From: Begonia masoniana
Taxonomy: Eukaryota; Streptophyta; Magnoliopsida; Cucurbitales; Begoniaceae
Direction: 5' to 3'
Assembly (NCBI GenBank): GCA_022432975.1
Contig: CM039509.1
Span: 48,005,186 to 48,069,185 of the forward strand
DNA: 64,000 nt
Both the position numbers and the translations under genes were made by a program. A model generated the notes under the pieces. The model saw nothing but the letters and a program-made list of their open reading frames with translations. It did no database searches and had not been told where the DNA came from. Shown here one piece after another: positions 22,429 to 34,800 of the stretch (position 1 is its first letter; each line of letters begins with the position of its first letter).

Positions 22429-22610
22429 ATATCGCCCGATGAACTACACGTGACATCAGATTAAAGATTATATCTTTCGGTACATAGACATCTTTCGGTA
22501 AGTGGAAGAATATGTCTTCCGATAGAATATCTTCCGATAAGAATATCTTCCGGTGAAGAGAAAAAGGAGCAAGCGAAATAAACACTAAAGGCAGAGAGAA
22601 GAAAAGAACC
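22429..22610 (-). promoter_or_regulatory. S1 spacer before the third gene, promoter-like motifs
   Basis: Five copies of atctttcggta/tcttccgata in about 90 bp (22462-22556) and a G-box cacgtg at 22447-22452. The S2 spacer at the same place shares ttcaccggaagat and cacgtg. A separate promoter for the third gene is an inference. Confidence 0.45.
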
Positions 22611-25600
22611 TTAACTTCTCTCACACTTAATAAGGCCTAATCTTATTCTGATATCACAGAAAGTTTTCTCATCCAAAGGTTTTGTAAAGATATCAGCCAA
22701 TTGATCTACTGAGTTGACAAATTCTAAGGAAGCATCACCTCTTTGAACATGATCTCTAATGAAGTGATATCTAACATCGATATACTTAGTTCTAGAATGT
22801 TGGATTAGATTTTTGGAAATGTTTATAGCACTGGTGTTGTCACACCGAATAAGTATCCTATCATATAACAGATTATAATCCTCTAGAGTCTGCTTCATCC
22901 ACAACATTTGTGCACAACAACTGTCAGCAGCAATATATTAACTCTCAGCAGTTGACAATGCAACAGAATTCTGTTTCTTAGAGTTCCATGACACTAGAGA
23001 TTATCCTAAGAACTGACAAGTGCCACTAGTGCTTTTTCTATCAACTATATTACCAGCATAATCAGAATCTGAGTATCCAATCAGATCAAGAGAAGTGCCA
23101 TTCGGAGACCATAATCCTAAGTCATAAGTCCCACTCAAATATTTGAAAATTCTTTTGACAGCAGATAAATGAGACTCCTTAGGGGCAGCTTGAAATCTAA
23201 CACAGAGACAAACACTAAAGAGAATATCTGGCCTACTAGCAGTCAGATATAACAAAGAACCAATCATACCACGATATTTTTTAATATCCACACTTATTCC
23301 ATTTTCATCTTTGTCCAGTTTGGTTGTGATACTCATGGGAGTTCTAGAGGATTTAACAGATTCTAAACCAAATTTATTTAGGAGCTCCTTAATGTATTTT
23401 TCTTGACAGAAGAAAATGTCATCAGGGGATTGACTGATCTGGAATCCTAAGAAGAATTTTAACTCCCCCATCATACTCATTTCAAATTCACTTTGCATGA
23501 GGGAGGAAAATTCATTACACATAGTGACATTAGTTGATCCAAAAATAATGTCATCGACATAGATTTGCACTAACATAATATCCTCATCCTTTTGCGTAAA
23601 TAGAGTTGAATCGGTGTTACCCTTTTTGAAATCTCTTTCCTCAAGGAAATTCTTCAACCTATCATACTAAGCTCTAGGAGCCTGCTTAAGACCATAAAGA
23701 GCTTTCCTTAGTTTGTATACATGGTCGGGTTTATCAAAGGCTTCAAAACCTAAGGGTTGCTCAACATAAACTTCTTCTGTGATGTAACCATTTAAAAATG
23801 CACTCTTTACATCCATTTGAAAGAGTGTGAAGTTTTTGTAGCATGCAAAAGCTAAAAGCATTCTGATTGACTCTAGTCTAGCTACAGGGGCAAAGGATTC
23901 TTCAAAATCAATACCTTCTTCTTGAGAGTATCCTTTAGCAACTAGTCTAGACTTATTTCTTACAATAATCCAATTTTCATCCAATTTATTCTTGTAAACT
24001 CATTTAGTTCCAATAATGGGATGATCCTTAGGCCGTGGAACAAGTTCTCATACCTTGCTCCTTTCAAATTGATTTAGCTCCTCTTGCATAGCCAAAATCC
24101 AATTGTCATCATTCTCGGCCTCTTCAAATTTCTTAGGCTCTACTTGAGAAATGAATGCGACATTGACACAGAGGTTCCTAAGAGAGGATCTAGTCTTAAC
24201 TCCTAATGAAGGATCACCTAAGACTTCATCTAAGGGATGATTTTTGATATATTTCCAATCTCTAAGAAGAGCAGAATTTTCATCCTTGACAGGTACAATA
24301 TCTAGAGAATTTGAAGAAGGTTCTAAGGATTTATCACCTTGATAGTGATCAGTAGGCTTGTCTAAGGAAAGAGAATCCAGATGTTTTTCTAAAGAGTCAT
24401 CATCATCCACATTGATTATGAGTTGAGTAGATTCATCAAAGTTGACATGAACAGATTCCTCTACTACTAGAGTTCTCTTATTGAACACCTTATAAGCCTT
24501 ACTAGAGAGAGAATAACCAAGAAAAATTCCAAGATCAGATTTGGAATCAAATTTTCCTAAGTTATCCTTAGTGTTAAGAATGAAGCATTTACTACCGAAG
24601 GCTCTAAACTACTTAACAGAAGGGGTTTTACCATTCCAAAGCTCATAGGGAGTTTTCTCTAGAATAGGTCTTATGGAGACCCGATTAAGCACATAACAGG
24701 CTGTTGAGACAGTTTTAGCTTATAAATACTTAGGAATGAAATTTTCATTGAGCATAGTTCGGGCTAGCTCTTGGAGAGACCTATTTTTCTAGGGGTGAGC
24801 AGGACCGGACCGAAGACCGAGAACCGGACCGGACCACCAATTTTGGTCCGGTTTCGGTCCTAAAAATAGAATTCTCATGGGAAATGGTTCGGTTCTCGGT
24901 CTAGGACCAAAATTTCCCGAAATCCCAGACCGGACCGAAACTTTAATTCAATAGTCATTTAAGGCTCGACTTAAGGGGGAAGAAGGTTCAGAGTTTCAGT
25001 TTTCTACAAATTTCAAATCTTCAATTTCTTTTCTCTCTGTAATTTATCATTTGTAGTCTTTTAATTCTTTGTAGGAAATGGTTTGATTGTATATAACCTG
25101 TCATTAGATGAAATTTTAATTTTTTTTATTGCAATTTACTGTAAAAAAAAAATTTGGTGGGAGAAACCAGGACCAGACCGGGACCGGACCAAAAATTTTG
25201 GTCCGGTTCTGGGATTAGGAAAAAAAATCCCGAATCCCTCGGTCTGGTTCCGGCACGAAACCGGACCGGACCGGACCATGCTCACCCCTATATTTTTCCT
25301 CTCAACAACACCATTCTGCTGAGGAGTTCTAGGGGAAGAAAAGTTGTGCTCAATTTCATATTTGAGACACAAGAGTTCAAACTTCTCATTTTCAAATTCT
25401 CCACCATGATCACTACGAATAGCAACTATGGTGAGCTCCTTTTCATTTTGAACTGTTTTCCTAAAGCTAGAAAAGGTATCAAATGTCTCATCTTTTGACT
25501 TCAGAAAATACACCCAAGTGAATCTAGAGAAGTCATCGACAATGACATAGGTATAGAATTTTCCTCCTAGACTAGCTATATTAGAAGGACCGAAGAGGTC

Positions 25601-26221
25601 CATATGAAGAAGTTGGAGAGGCTTGGAGGTAGAGATTGCATTCTTCGATGCAAAGGAACTTTTGATCTACTTATCCATTTGACAGGCTTCACAGACCTTA
25701 TCCTTCTCAAAGGATATCTTAGGAATCCCTCTAACCAAATTATCCTTAGTAATCTTAGCTAAGGTATCCATCCCTACGTGTCCTAATCTCCTATGCCAAA
25801 TCCAACTATCATTGGAAGAATTAACAGCAAAGCATTTCTCATCAACAAGTTCAAGATTATTCAGATCAATAATATAAACATTTTCTTTCCTATAGCCTTT
25901 GAATAAAATTTTGCTATTAGATACATCTTTAATTGCACAGGCGTCAGATTTGAAAATAACTTTATAACCTTGATCACATAGTTGACTGATGCTAAGCAGA
26001 TTATGTTTTAAACCTTCAACTAACAGAACATTTTCAATGATGGGATTAGAATGATTATCTATATTGCCGATGCCAACAATTTTTTCTTTCTGGTTTCCAC
26101 CAAAGGTGACATTACCTTTCTTCTTGTTGACAATAGCAAATTTGGTTGAGTCTCCCGTCATGTACCTTGAGCATCCACTGTCGAGGTACCACTGATTTTT
26201 CCCAGGAGAGCAGTCAACCTA
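22611..26221 (-). pseudogene. S1 pol (copia order PR-IN-RT-RH), decayed and split by a MITE
   Basis: Recognisable pieces are protease/pre-integrase YMTGDSTK, integrase finger WHRRLGHVG with CEACQM, core SDHGGEFEN and [27 protein letters not shown] and [12 protein letters not shown], and RNase H YSDSDYAG and CDNTSAI. A 501-bp hAT MITE (24790-25290) interrupts the integrase after ERKN. About eight in-frame stops are seen, for example at 25667, 23667 and 23001. Several replace Trp codons (TGG to TGA or TAG), as expected from cytosine deamination. It cannot make a working polyprotein. Confidence 0.88.
24790..25290. mobile_element. hAT MITE in S1 integrase
   Basis: TSD tatttttc at 24782-24789 and 25291-25298 (8 bp). 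Terminal inverted repeats are taggggtgagca at both ends, followed by gaccgg/ccggtcc-rich subterminal repeats. 501 bp, no coding capacity. The intact homologous site in S2 (near 55780) lacks it, which confirms insertion. Confidence 0.92.
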
Positions 26222-26254
26222 CAAAACAAAAGATCAAGTTGTTTTCTTTGGTAC

Positions 26255-27806
26255 TCAAAACTTTTGGGTCCTAGTGTTAGATCTGGTTCCCTTAGGAATC
26301 CATTGTAATTTACTACTAGCTTTCATATTGTTTGTTTTTAAAGGACATGCAAAGGATTTATGTCCTACTTCATTACAGGCATGACAGACAGTAGATTTAA
26401 CAAAGAAATTCTTATATATTTTCTTTTTACTGAACCCATCATATCCTAAACCAGCTTTATCAAATGTGATCCTTTGATCTCTTAACAGCATGTTCAAATG
26501 TTTACTTCCATTAGTGAAATTCTGAACAAGTTTATTCAAAGTCTCATTTTTCTTTTTAAGTTCAGTAACTTCCTTTTCATGCTGATTAGAATCCTTGGCA
26601 TGCTTTTCAACTATACTTGCATTTTCTCTTTTCAACAAATTGTATTTGGCCTTTAACATGCCAAATTGCTTTACCAAATCATTAAATGCATCAATTAGCT
26701 CACCATCATCATTTTCACTCTCACTATCACTTAAGGTACTGGAAGAAGAAGAACTAACATTATCTTCATGTGCCATGAAGCACAGGTTGGCAACCTCTTC
26801 CTCTTCTGAAGAGGTGTCGCCTTCACTGTCATCCCAAGTGGCCTTCATAGCCTTCTTCTTAAACTTCTTGGGATTTTTCTTCGCTTGTGGACAGTCTGCC
26901 TTCATGTGACCAGGCTTCCCACACTCGAAACAAGTGATTTTCTTTTCTCTTTGAAACTTTTCACCCTTTGGAAATCTCCTTCCTTGCATCCTCTTTCTTT
27001 GAAGGAATTTGCTGAACCTCCTTGTAATGAGGGCAATGTCCTCATCATCATCTTCTTCCTCCTCGGATTCTTCTTGTTTGCTGGAGGAGGCTTTTAGAGC
27101 AATATCTTTCCTTTTATTGATCTCCTTTTCCTTTAGTTCTTCCTTCTCATTAGCTCTCATTGTGATCTCATGTGTCATGAGAGATCCAATGAGCTCTTCA
27201 GTTTCATTGCTTTGAGGTCTTTGCCTCCTGGATGGCTGTCACCTTCGGTTGCCAAGCTCTTGGTAAGCACCGAAGAATTTTTCTTACAATTTCTTCACCT
27301 GTATAAATCTTACCAAGAACTTTCAAACCATTAGTTATGTTAGTAAAACGAGTAAACATAGAGGAGATAGTCTCATCCTTTTCCATTGAAAATAATTCAT
27401 ACTCGTGTACAAGCATACTCAATTTGTTCTCCTTAACCTGGTTTGTGCCTTCGTGTGTGATCTCTAATAAGTGTCAAATCTCTTCTGCGCTCTCACACCC
27501 TTGAACTCGATTAAACTCATCTCGATTCAGAGCACAGTATAGGGTGTTTATGGCTTTGGCATTTAAACTCAAATTTCTCTTATCAGACTCAGTTAATTCA
27601 GAAGAGTCCTTAGGAAAACTTTTTCTATCAACAGTTTTCATGGCCTTGAAGGGGCCATTCTTTATTATGCTCCAAATCTCATAGTCCATGGCTTGAACAA
27701 ATATTCTCATTCTAGCCTTCCAATAAACATAATCACTGCCACCAAACAGTGGTGGACGAGAAATGGACTGACCCTCAACGTGTGAGGCGTTTGTGTTGAA
27801 TGCCAT
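26255..27806 (-). pseudogene. S1 gag, decayed
   Basis: The match to S2 gag is continuous: start MAFNTN at 27806, YWKARMRIFVQAMDYE, knuckles [14 protein letters not shown] and [14 protein letters not shown] separated by an acidic and coiled-coil stretch. At least two stops occur, one at about 27474 where W-H-L-L of S2 has TGA for Trp. The long gag with two distant zinc knuckles is typical of Sireviruses. Confidence 0.85.
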
Positions 27807-27861
27807 TGACAATATATCTCACAGAGTATATATATAAACAACTTAGACAATGTTTAACCTC

Positions 27862-27873
27862 GCTCTGATACCA
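27862..27873 (-). promoter_or_regulatory. Primer binding site of S1 (initiator Met tRNA)
   Basis: tggtatcagagc on the minus strand, two bases inside the 5' LTR. Perfect 12-base match to the usual plant site. Confidence 0.9.
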
Positions 27874-28063
27874 ATTGTAGGATCGAGATTGTCTAAGAGG
27901 GGGGGTGAATTAGACTTTTAATTCTTTTTAAAACTAACAGCAAACAATTAAACACTGAATGTAAAAGAGAGAGTAAGAGAAATTTGACACCAGAGTTTTT
28001 ACGTGGTTCGGCCAAAACCTGTCTACGTCCACGCTTCAATGTTTCCCCCTTGAAGATCCTTAA

Positions 28064-30567
28064 TGTAACACCCGGCAATCCCGACAAGGTGATTTTCTTA
28101 ATAGATTTAACTGTCACTTCTTTATTGATCTTTTGATTGAGAATTTAAATGCCTAAGTTTATTTGAATTCTATTAGTGTGATGGCAGAATCGTAATTAAG
28201 GAGGGTTTTATTTAGTATATATAGAAAATGGGAATCCTTAAACCTCACTAAAATCCCACTGTAGCTGACATTCCTTTCTCGGCGATTCCCTTTCTCCCAG
28301 AGCTCCCTCTCAGCCAGCTACAGTTCCGCCGATGACCGATTCTCCTATTGCTCCTCAGACAACCCACACTCTAGGTAAGATTTAGTCAATGTAGTTGCTG
28401 GTTGTTACCTTGAGCCCTGTTTTCAACTAGGATTCGAAGTTTTGGATTCTTCAATGGCAAAGTCATTGTAGTAACATTTATAATCTGTGTTTAGTAATGG
28501 CATTTCCGAATCGATTCTAGACATTAAGATAACTGACTATGTTTAGTTACTAGGTGGAATCTGGTTATTCTAGGTTCTGAAAATTTAACCTACGCACACA
28601 AGGTGCTTGACTAAAGAACTTAGATATGTATGTACGTTAGGTTCTAAGATGACTATTGGTTAGGACTTTAGGACTTTGTTTTAAACTTATTAATGTGAAA
28701 TGTTTTAGGTCAAGAAGATTGAAGAGAAATGCTCCATTGCTAAAGAAACCAGGTAAGTGAGTGAGTAAGATTTCCGGCCACTAGGGCCCTACATCTCAAG
28801 GGTACTAGGTAGAAGTTATCTGTGCCATTGCCTATTTGATTATGATTCTCGAGTCAATGGTATGATCTTTTGATGAATGAATGACTTGTTCTGAAGTATG
28901 ATGAACTAAGAATGCTCCTGCTCATGCATCATGAATGTTTCTCAAGTATATGAAAATGTTTTAAGTGCATGATTTTTCTCCTGAATAAGATATGAACATG
29001 AAACTTATGCAACAAGGATTAAGAGAGGGTTGGGGGCGGTTTGGCGTATGTCACTGTCCAAAAGAAGGACCATGATTACGACCCGCAAGGGACTATGTAC
29101 ACTCTCACTGTCAACCCCCTTTTCGGCACAAATCCTCCCTTAATCCTTATGATGAAAACGATGAACATGAACAAGAGCAAGAACAAGAAAAGATCATGAA
29201 TATGTGTTACATTGAACTGTTTCATTAAACTGTGCATTCATGCATACATGTTAGTATTGCGTTCCTTACTAAGCATTATGCTTATAGTTTAAACCTTATG
29301 ATGTAGGTGAAGAACAACCAGGTGAGGATTTCAAATTCAATGAGGACGTCTAAGACTGGTTGCTGGATGGAGCTCAGGGTGTCAGTGTGTGGCTGGTAGG
29401 CGAATTCGACCCGTGGTTACTGTTCTTACGATGTAGTAAGGATTATGAATATTGAAGTCTAAGTGGGATGGGATTCTTCTTAAAACATAGGATTTTAAGA
29501 CTTGTCTTAATGATTTTAAGATTGTGAATAATTATGAGGTCGTAGAATGTTCTGTTTTATATGAGTGTTCCACTACACGGATTTTGGATGAGTCTCTGAG
29601 TTATAATTGTACATGTTTACCTCTGTCAGGTTGAAGTCTGTGAAAGACAGGGTGATTTCCTGTAGGTAGGTGTTGTGAGAGAATATCCATCGGTAGAAGT
29701 TCTGTAATCGATGGATGTCGTTTATTTCTATCGGTAGATGGTGTTTATTACCATCGGTAGATGTCAAGGGCTCCAGAGTACCGCTAGAAGTCTTTTAAAG
29801 AGTCACGTGGGATGCACATGTCAATCGGTAGATGTAGATTTTGCTTTCGGTAGAAGTGTGTACAAAGTCTTGTCGTTTAGCGATCGGAAGGAGTTTAATG
29901 AACCACGTGGGATGCACATGTCAATCGGTAGATATAGATTTTGCTTCCGGTAGAAGTGTGTATAAAGTCTTGTCGTTTAGCGATCGGAAGGAGTTTAATG
30001 AACCACATGGGATGCACATGTCAATCGGTAGATGTAGGATCTGTAAACGGTAGAAGTGTGTATAAAGTCTTTGTCGTTTTGTGATCGGTAGAAGTGGGTA
30101 TTATGCTTTGTCATTTTGTAACCGGTAGATGTCTCTTACCGGGCGATGTCCATGGGCCACGTGAAACGCTCGTGTTCATCGGTAGATGTCTACTATTGGG
30201 CAACGTCTATTGAGTCACGTGGAGTGCGCGTGACGTTCGGGGAATGCGTTCCTATCGGTAGATGTTTGTAAATCCATGCAGGCCGCGTGCGATGAAGTTG
30301 CGTGTTCTGAGGGCACTTTCTTTCTGCGCGATTATAATATGGGACCGATGTCCGAACCTTGTCGCTCGACTCTGTGTCTTATTTTGTTGACATCACTATG
30401 TAGAAGTTAAGTTTCTTTTTAAAGGGTTCGTTTTCGTCAAACGTGGCAATATCTTTGAGTACTGCTTTGCTTTTTTAAAAAAATATATATAATGATATAG
30501 AGAGTAAACTTAGTATGAATAATCCAAGAAAGTATGAATCCGTTTGGGCCTTAATGGGGTCGTTACA
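28064..30567 (+). mobile_element. Solo LTR, Tekay-type Ty3/gypsy
   Basis: 2504 bp, TGTAACACCCGG...GGGTCGTTACA, with TSD cttaa at 28059-28063 and 30568-30572. The empty site is visible in the other S1 LTR (gatccttaaccttctc). Ends and inner blocks (TATA-like tatatatag at about 28217; a block like gattaagagagg...cggcacaaatcc shared with Tekay1 LTRs) place it in the same clade as Tekay1 but another family. No internal region remains. Confidence 0.92.
29801..30100 (+). repeat. Three 100-bp tandem repeats with G-box, CGGTAGATG and CTTGTCGTTTAG
   Basis: Units start at 29801, 29901 and 30001, exactly 100 bp apart. Each carries cac(g/a)tgggatgcacatg, tcggtagat(g/a)tag, cggtagaagtgtgta and (c/t)ttgtcgttt(ag/tg)cgatcgg-like blocks. 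More CGGTAGATG copies flank the array (29680-30260). Confidence 0.88.
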
Positions 30568-31828
30568 CTTAACCTTCTCCTCAGAGAAAGACTGATCGCA
30601 CTTCAACGGGCGTCGATCTACAGCCTTTACAAACCGGATTGCTCTTCACGGGTGACAATCCACTGCCTCTTACAGAATCGTAAGTTTGTAGTTTTTTTCA
30701 ATGCAGACTACTCTCCCTCAAGGAATAAATCTCAAGTTAAGGAATCGAGAGAAGTAGATGAAAAATACAGAGTATAAAGTTCGGCTCGTTAGGGCTCAGT
30801 AGAAATTTTTGCAAAAGTTATTTCTTCAAGTTTTCTTCGCGGCTTTAATACTCTGTCTGCAATCGGCTCTTGGTCTTGAATGCTCCTTAACCGAATATGG
30901 AAATTTTATTACCGTTGCAGCAGCATCCGTATTTTGACAGATAGTCGTTGCTTTCTGGAATTGCTATTTGCTCGTCGCCATTAATGCTCTGGAGTTTAAG
31001 TTCTGGACGAGGTCTCTGTTGCTTCGCGGTATATTTAAATTTGGCAGAAGAATGTTCATCGGTAGAAGTCTTTATAATCTTGAACCACCATCGGAAGATG
31101 CAGCTTTAAAATCTTGAATCGCCGTCGGTAGATGCAACTTTAAAAACTGAACCGCTATCGGAAGATGCAGCTTTAAAATCTTGAACCGCCGTCGGTAGAT
31201 GCAACTTTAAAATCTGGACCGCTATCGGAAGATGCAGCTTTAAAATCTTGAACCGCCGTCGGTAGATGCAACTTTAAAATCTGGACCGCTATCGGAAGAT
31301 GTCGCTTAATAAAGAATACTTGCACTGCTACCGAAAAGTACTGTTCACCGGTGGATGTAGTTTTTGAAACTCTGTCAGCGGTGGATGTGGAAATTTGACA
31401 TACTCCGCCTTTGTCGTTTAGCTGGCGGTGGATGTAATTATTTAAACGTCTCCACTTTTTTCGTTTTGCTGGCGGTGGATGTAATTCTTTAATCAACTCC
31501 GCTTTTGTCGTCTTGCTAACGGTGGATGCAATTCTTTGAACGACTTTGTTTTTGTCGTTTTCCTAACGGTTGAAGTCCTCTTTTCTACTTCACCGTTGGA
31601 TGTAGTCTTTTGTTTATCAATTTTCAGCCATGTTTTACTATTTAGCCCTGTACACTTAACCACAGTTGTTAGACTAGTAAAATACCTTTTCCAAGGGCAT
31701 TTCCAAACGATTAAATTCATATGCATAACTCATTATTCTCATATATTAAACATAATCAAATTACATTACTGATCATATAAACACATCATCAAAAACATAT
31801 TTAGACTTAAACACTATTTAAGTCAACA

Positions 31829-34800
31829 ATTTGATACTAGGGCGTCGCACTCCTTTATTTCTGCCGAGTTTGCTGAAGTGTTGGAGTTACCCATCGAAGA
31901 GATAGAGACTCCTTTCTTTTTTAATACTCCGTTGGGCGACAGGAGTGGAGTTTCATGCATATGTAGAGCAGTTTGTGTGGTTATCGACGACTGTAAGTTT
32001 TCAGCTGATCTTATCATCCAACCTATGAGGCAATTCGACGTCCTTCTGGGCTGTGATTGGCTGATGAAATATCGATAGATTGTGGATTGTCATTTGAGGC
32101 GGGTCACGGTTACCTTGAAGTCTGGCAAGGTTGTTGCATACCATCGAGGTCCCTGTGTGGGGATTGTGAACTCATTGTTTCGAGTATTCCTTGGAGGCAG
32201 GAGCAGATTGGAACAATATGGAGGACTTTGGTCGATGGACCTTGACATTGAGACCGCGGTACATGAGAGTGATGTTTCAGTCATCAGGGAGTATGATGAC
32301 ATCTTTCTTGAAGAGTTACTGGGTTTACCTCCAGATTGGGAGATTGAGTTTTTTATCGATCTTGTTCCAGGGTTCACTCCAGCTTCTATTCCCGCCTACA
32401 AGATGGCACCCGCAGATTTGGTTGAATTGCGTAAGCAATTGGATGATCTGCAGAGTAGAGGATTCATCCGGGAGAGTATGTCGCCTTGGGGCTCTCCCGT
32501 CTTGTTTGCAAAAAGAAGGCGGATTGGTCGTTGAAGTTGTGTGGATTATCGGAGGCTGAACCGAGTTACTATCAAGAACAAGTACCGCTACCACATATTG
32601 ACGACCTCTTCGATCAACTCGGTGGTTCACGGTATTTTTCGAAGATTGATTTTAGGACAGGATATCATCAAGTGAAGATTCGCGAGGAAGATATATCCAA
32701 GACTGCTTTCTAGACCTGATATGGGCATTTTGAGTTTTTGGTCCTACCGTTCAGGTTTACTAACGCCCTAGAGGTGCTTATGGATCTTATGAACCGGATC
32801 TTCTGGCCATGTCTAGATCGATTTGTGGTAAACTTCATTGATGACGTCCTGATTTATTCAAAGACTCGTCGTGAACATCTCCGTATTGTCCTACAAACCT
32901 TGAGGGAGCACCAGTTATATACAAAGTGGTGCAAATGTGATTTATAGACTACCGTGGTGAAGTTCTTGGGCCATATGGTTCCGCGAGATGATATTTCTGT
33001 AGATCCTGCGAAGATAGAGGCTATAGTGGACTGGTAACCACCCAAGAATGTCTCTGAGGTTCGCAGCTTCCTGGGCTTAGCAGGATATTACTGGCGTTTT
33101 GTGGAGAATTTATCTTCCATTGTCGTGTCGCTTACTAAACTTACCCGCAAGGATGTGCAGTTTGATTGGGGTGAGGACTGTCAGAATGCATTTGATGAGT
33201 TGAAGCGAATACTGACCAGTGCTCCGATTTTGACAGTTCCCGACAGAAATCTACCCTATGTTGTGTATACCGACGCCTCAATGGTTGGTCTGGGATGCGT
33301 TCTGATGCAGCAGAATAAGGTAGTGGCGTATGCCTCCCGGCAATAAAAGCCCCATGAGCAAAACTATTCTACCCATGATTTAGAGCTCGCCGCCACTATC
33401 TTCGCTTTGAAGATATGGCAGAGTTATTTATATGGATAAGTAAGCTTCCAAGTTTTCTCCGATCACAAGAGTCTGAAGTACTTGTTCACTCAAAAGGAAC
33501 TTAACTTGAGGCAACACAGATGGATGAAGTATTTAAAGAGGATTATGATTTTAGCCTACAGTACCATCTCGGCAAGGCTAATGCAGTTGCTGATGCATTG
33601 AGCTGGTATCCTCGAGCTTCCATATCCTGCATGATTTTGGATGAGTGGATGAAGCCTACGACGATCAAAGATTTTCAGTTGCATTATCATAATACTGGGA
33701 GCCAAACTTATGTCTACCATGTAATGGCTATACCTTCGATGCTCACAAGGATAAAGCAGTTGCAGCATCAAGATGAGGAGCTAGTAGTTATGGTGGGACA
33801 ACTCCATAATGGGGAACAACTTAAAGGTTGGTCAGTGAACGCTGATGGTGATCTATTCTACCATGGTAAGGTAGCAGTTCTGAACATCGCCAATTTAAGG
33901 CAGGTCATTTTAGATGAAGCTCACAGATCCAGTTTTGCCATTCACCAGAGCAGTACAAAGGTGTATCAGGATCTGAAGCATCAGTATTGGTGGGCTGGCA
34001 TGAAGAGAGAGGTAGCAAAATTTGTTGCTAGATGTATGACCTGCCAGAAAATCAAGGCCGAGCACCAGCGGCCGGCAGAGTTGCTCCAGCCATTACCGAT
34101 TCCAGAATGGAAGTGGGAGGAGGCCACTATGGACTTTATTACCCATCTTCCTATGACTCCTCAGAGATTGGATTCTATCTGGGTTATTGTGGATCGACTG
34201 ACGAAGTCGGCATATTTCATCTCCGTTCGGATGACTTTCTCTGTTGCCAAGCTCAGTCGGTTATATGTGCAGAACATTATTCGTCTAGAGGATATGCTGA
34301 GGTCTTGTGTTCGTCTAGGGGGTACCTTTGAGCATTGTGTTTGACCGTGATCTTCGTTTCTCCTCGGAGTTGTGGAGAGGATTGCAGAGGGAGCTCAATA
34401 CGAAGACCCAGTTCAGTACTGCACATCATCCTCAGACATATGGACAATCCGAGAGGACCATTCAGATCTTAGAGGATATGCTGAGGTCTTGTGTTCTAGA
34501 TTTTGGTAACAGCTGGATCAACCACTTGCCACTGGTGGAGTTTGTGTATAATAACAGCTTCCAGACCAGCATCAGGCACTATATGGCCGGGCATGTCGTT
34601 CTCCTTTGTGTTGGGCCGAAAAAGAGGAACGACTTACGCTTGAACCTGATATCATTCGAGAGACCACCGAGAAGTTCCACCAAATCTGTGAAATGCTGAA
34701 GGTCGTGCAGAGCCGACATAAGAGTTATGACGACCTGAAGAGACGCGAGGTGGAGTTCGAAGCTGGAGACTTTATCTTTGTGAAGGTTCATCATTCTCGT

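Larger units (their letters stand above)
18482..31828 (-). mobile_element. Sirevirus S1 (Ty1/copia), nested insertions included
   Basis: TSD atttg at 18477-18481 and 31829-31833 proves the ends. The LTRs start TGTTGACTTAAAT and end CGATCCTACA in the sense direction. Order on the minus strand: LTR, tRNA-Met primer site, gag with two zinc knuckles, pol (protease, integrase, RT, RNase H), spacer, third gene, several G-rich polypurine tracts, LTR. This is the layout of the genus Sirevirus. It carries a hAT MITE in integrase and a gypsy solo LTR in its 5' LTR. LTRs differ at roughly 2 percent by eye and the coding region has about ten stops, so it is older than S2. Confidence 0.93.
27876..31828 (-). 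repeat. 5' LTR of S1, split by a solo LTR
   Basis: It matches 18482-19924 in two pieces, 27876-28063 and 30568-31828, with the solo LTR between. Small differences (gtgaattagac/gtgaataagac, ggttcgg/ggttctg) amount to about 2 percent by eye. Confidence 0.92.

Noticed and set aside
29801..30100. Regularly spaced repeats considered as a CRISPR-like array
   Set aside because: The spacers are not unique but part of a 100-bp tandem repeat inside a plant LTR.
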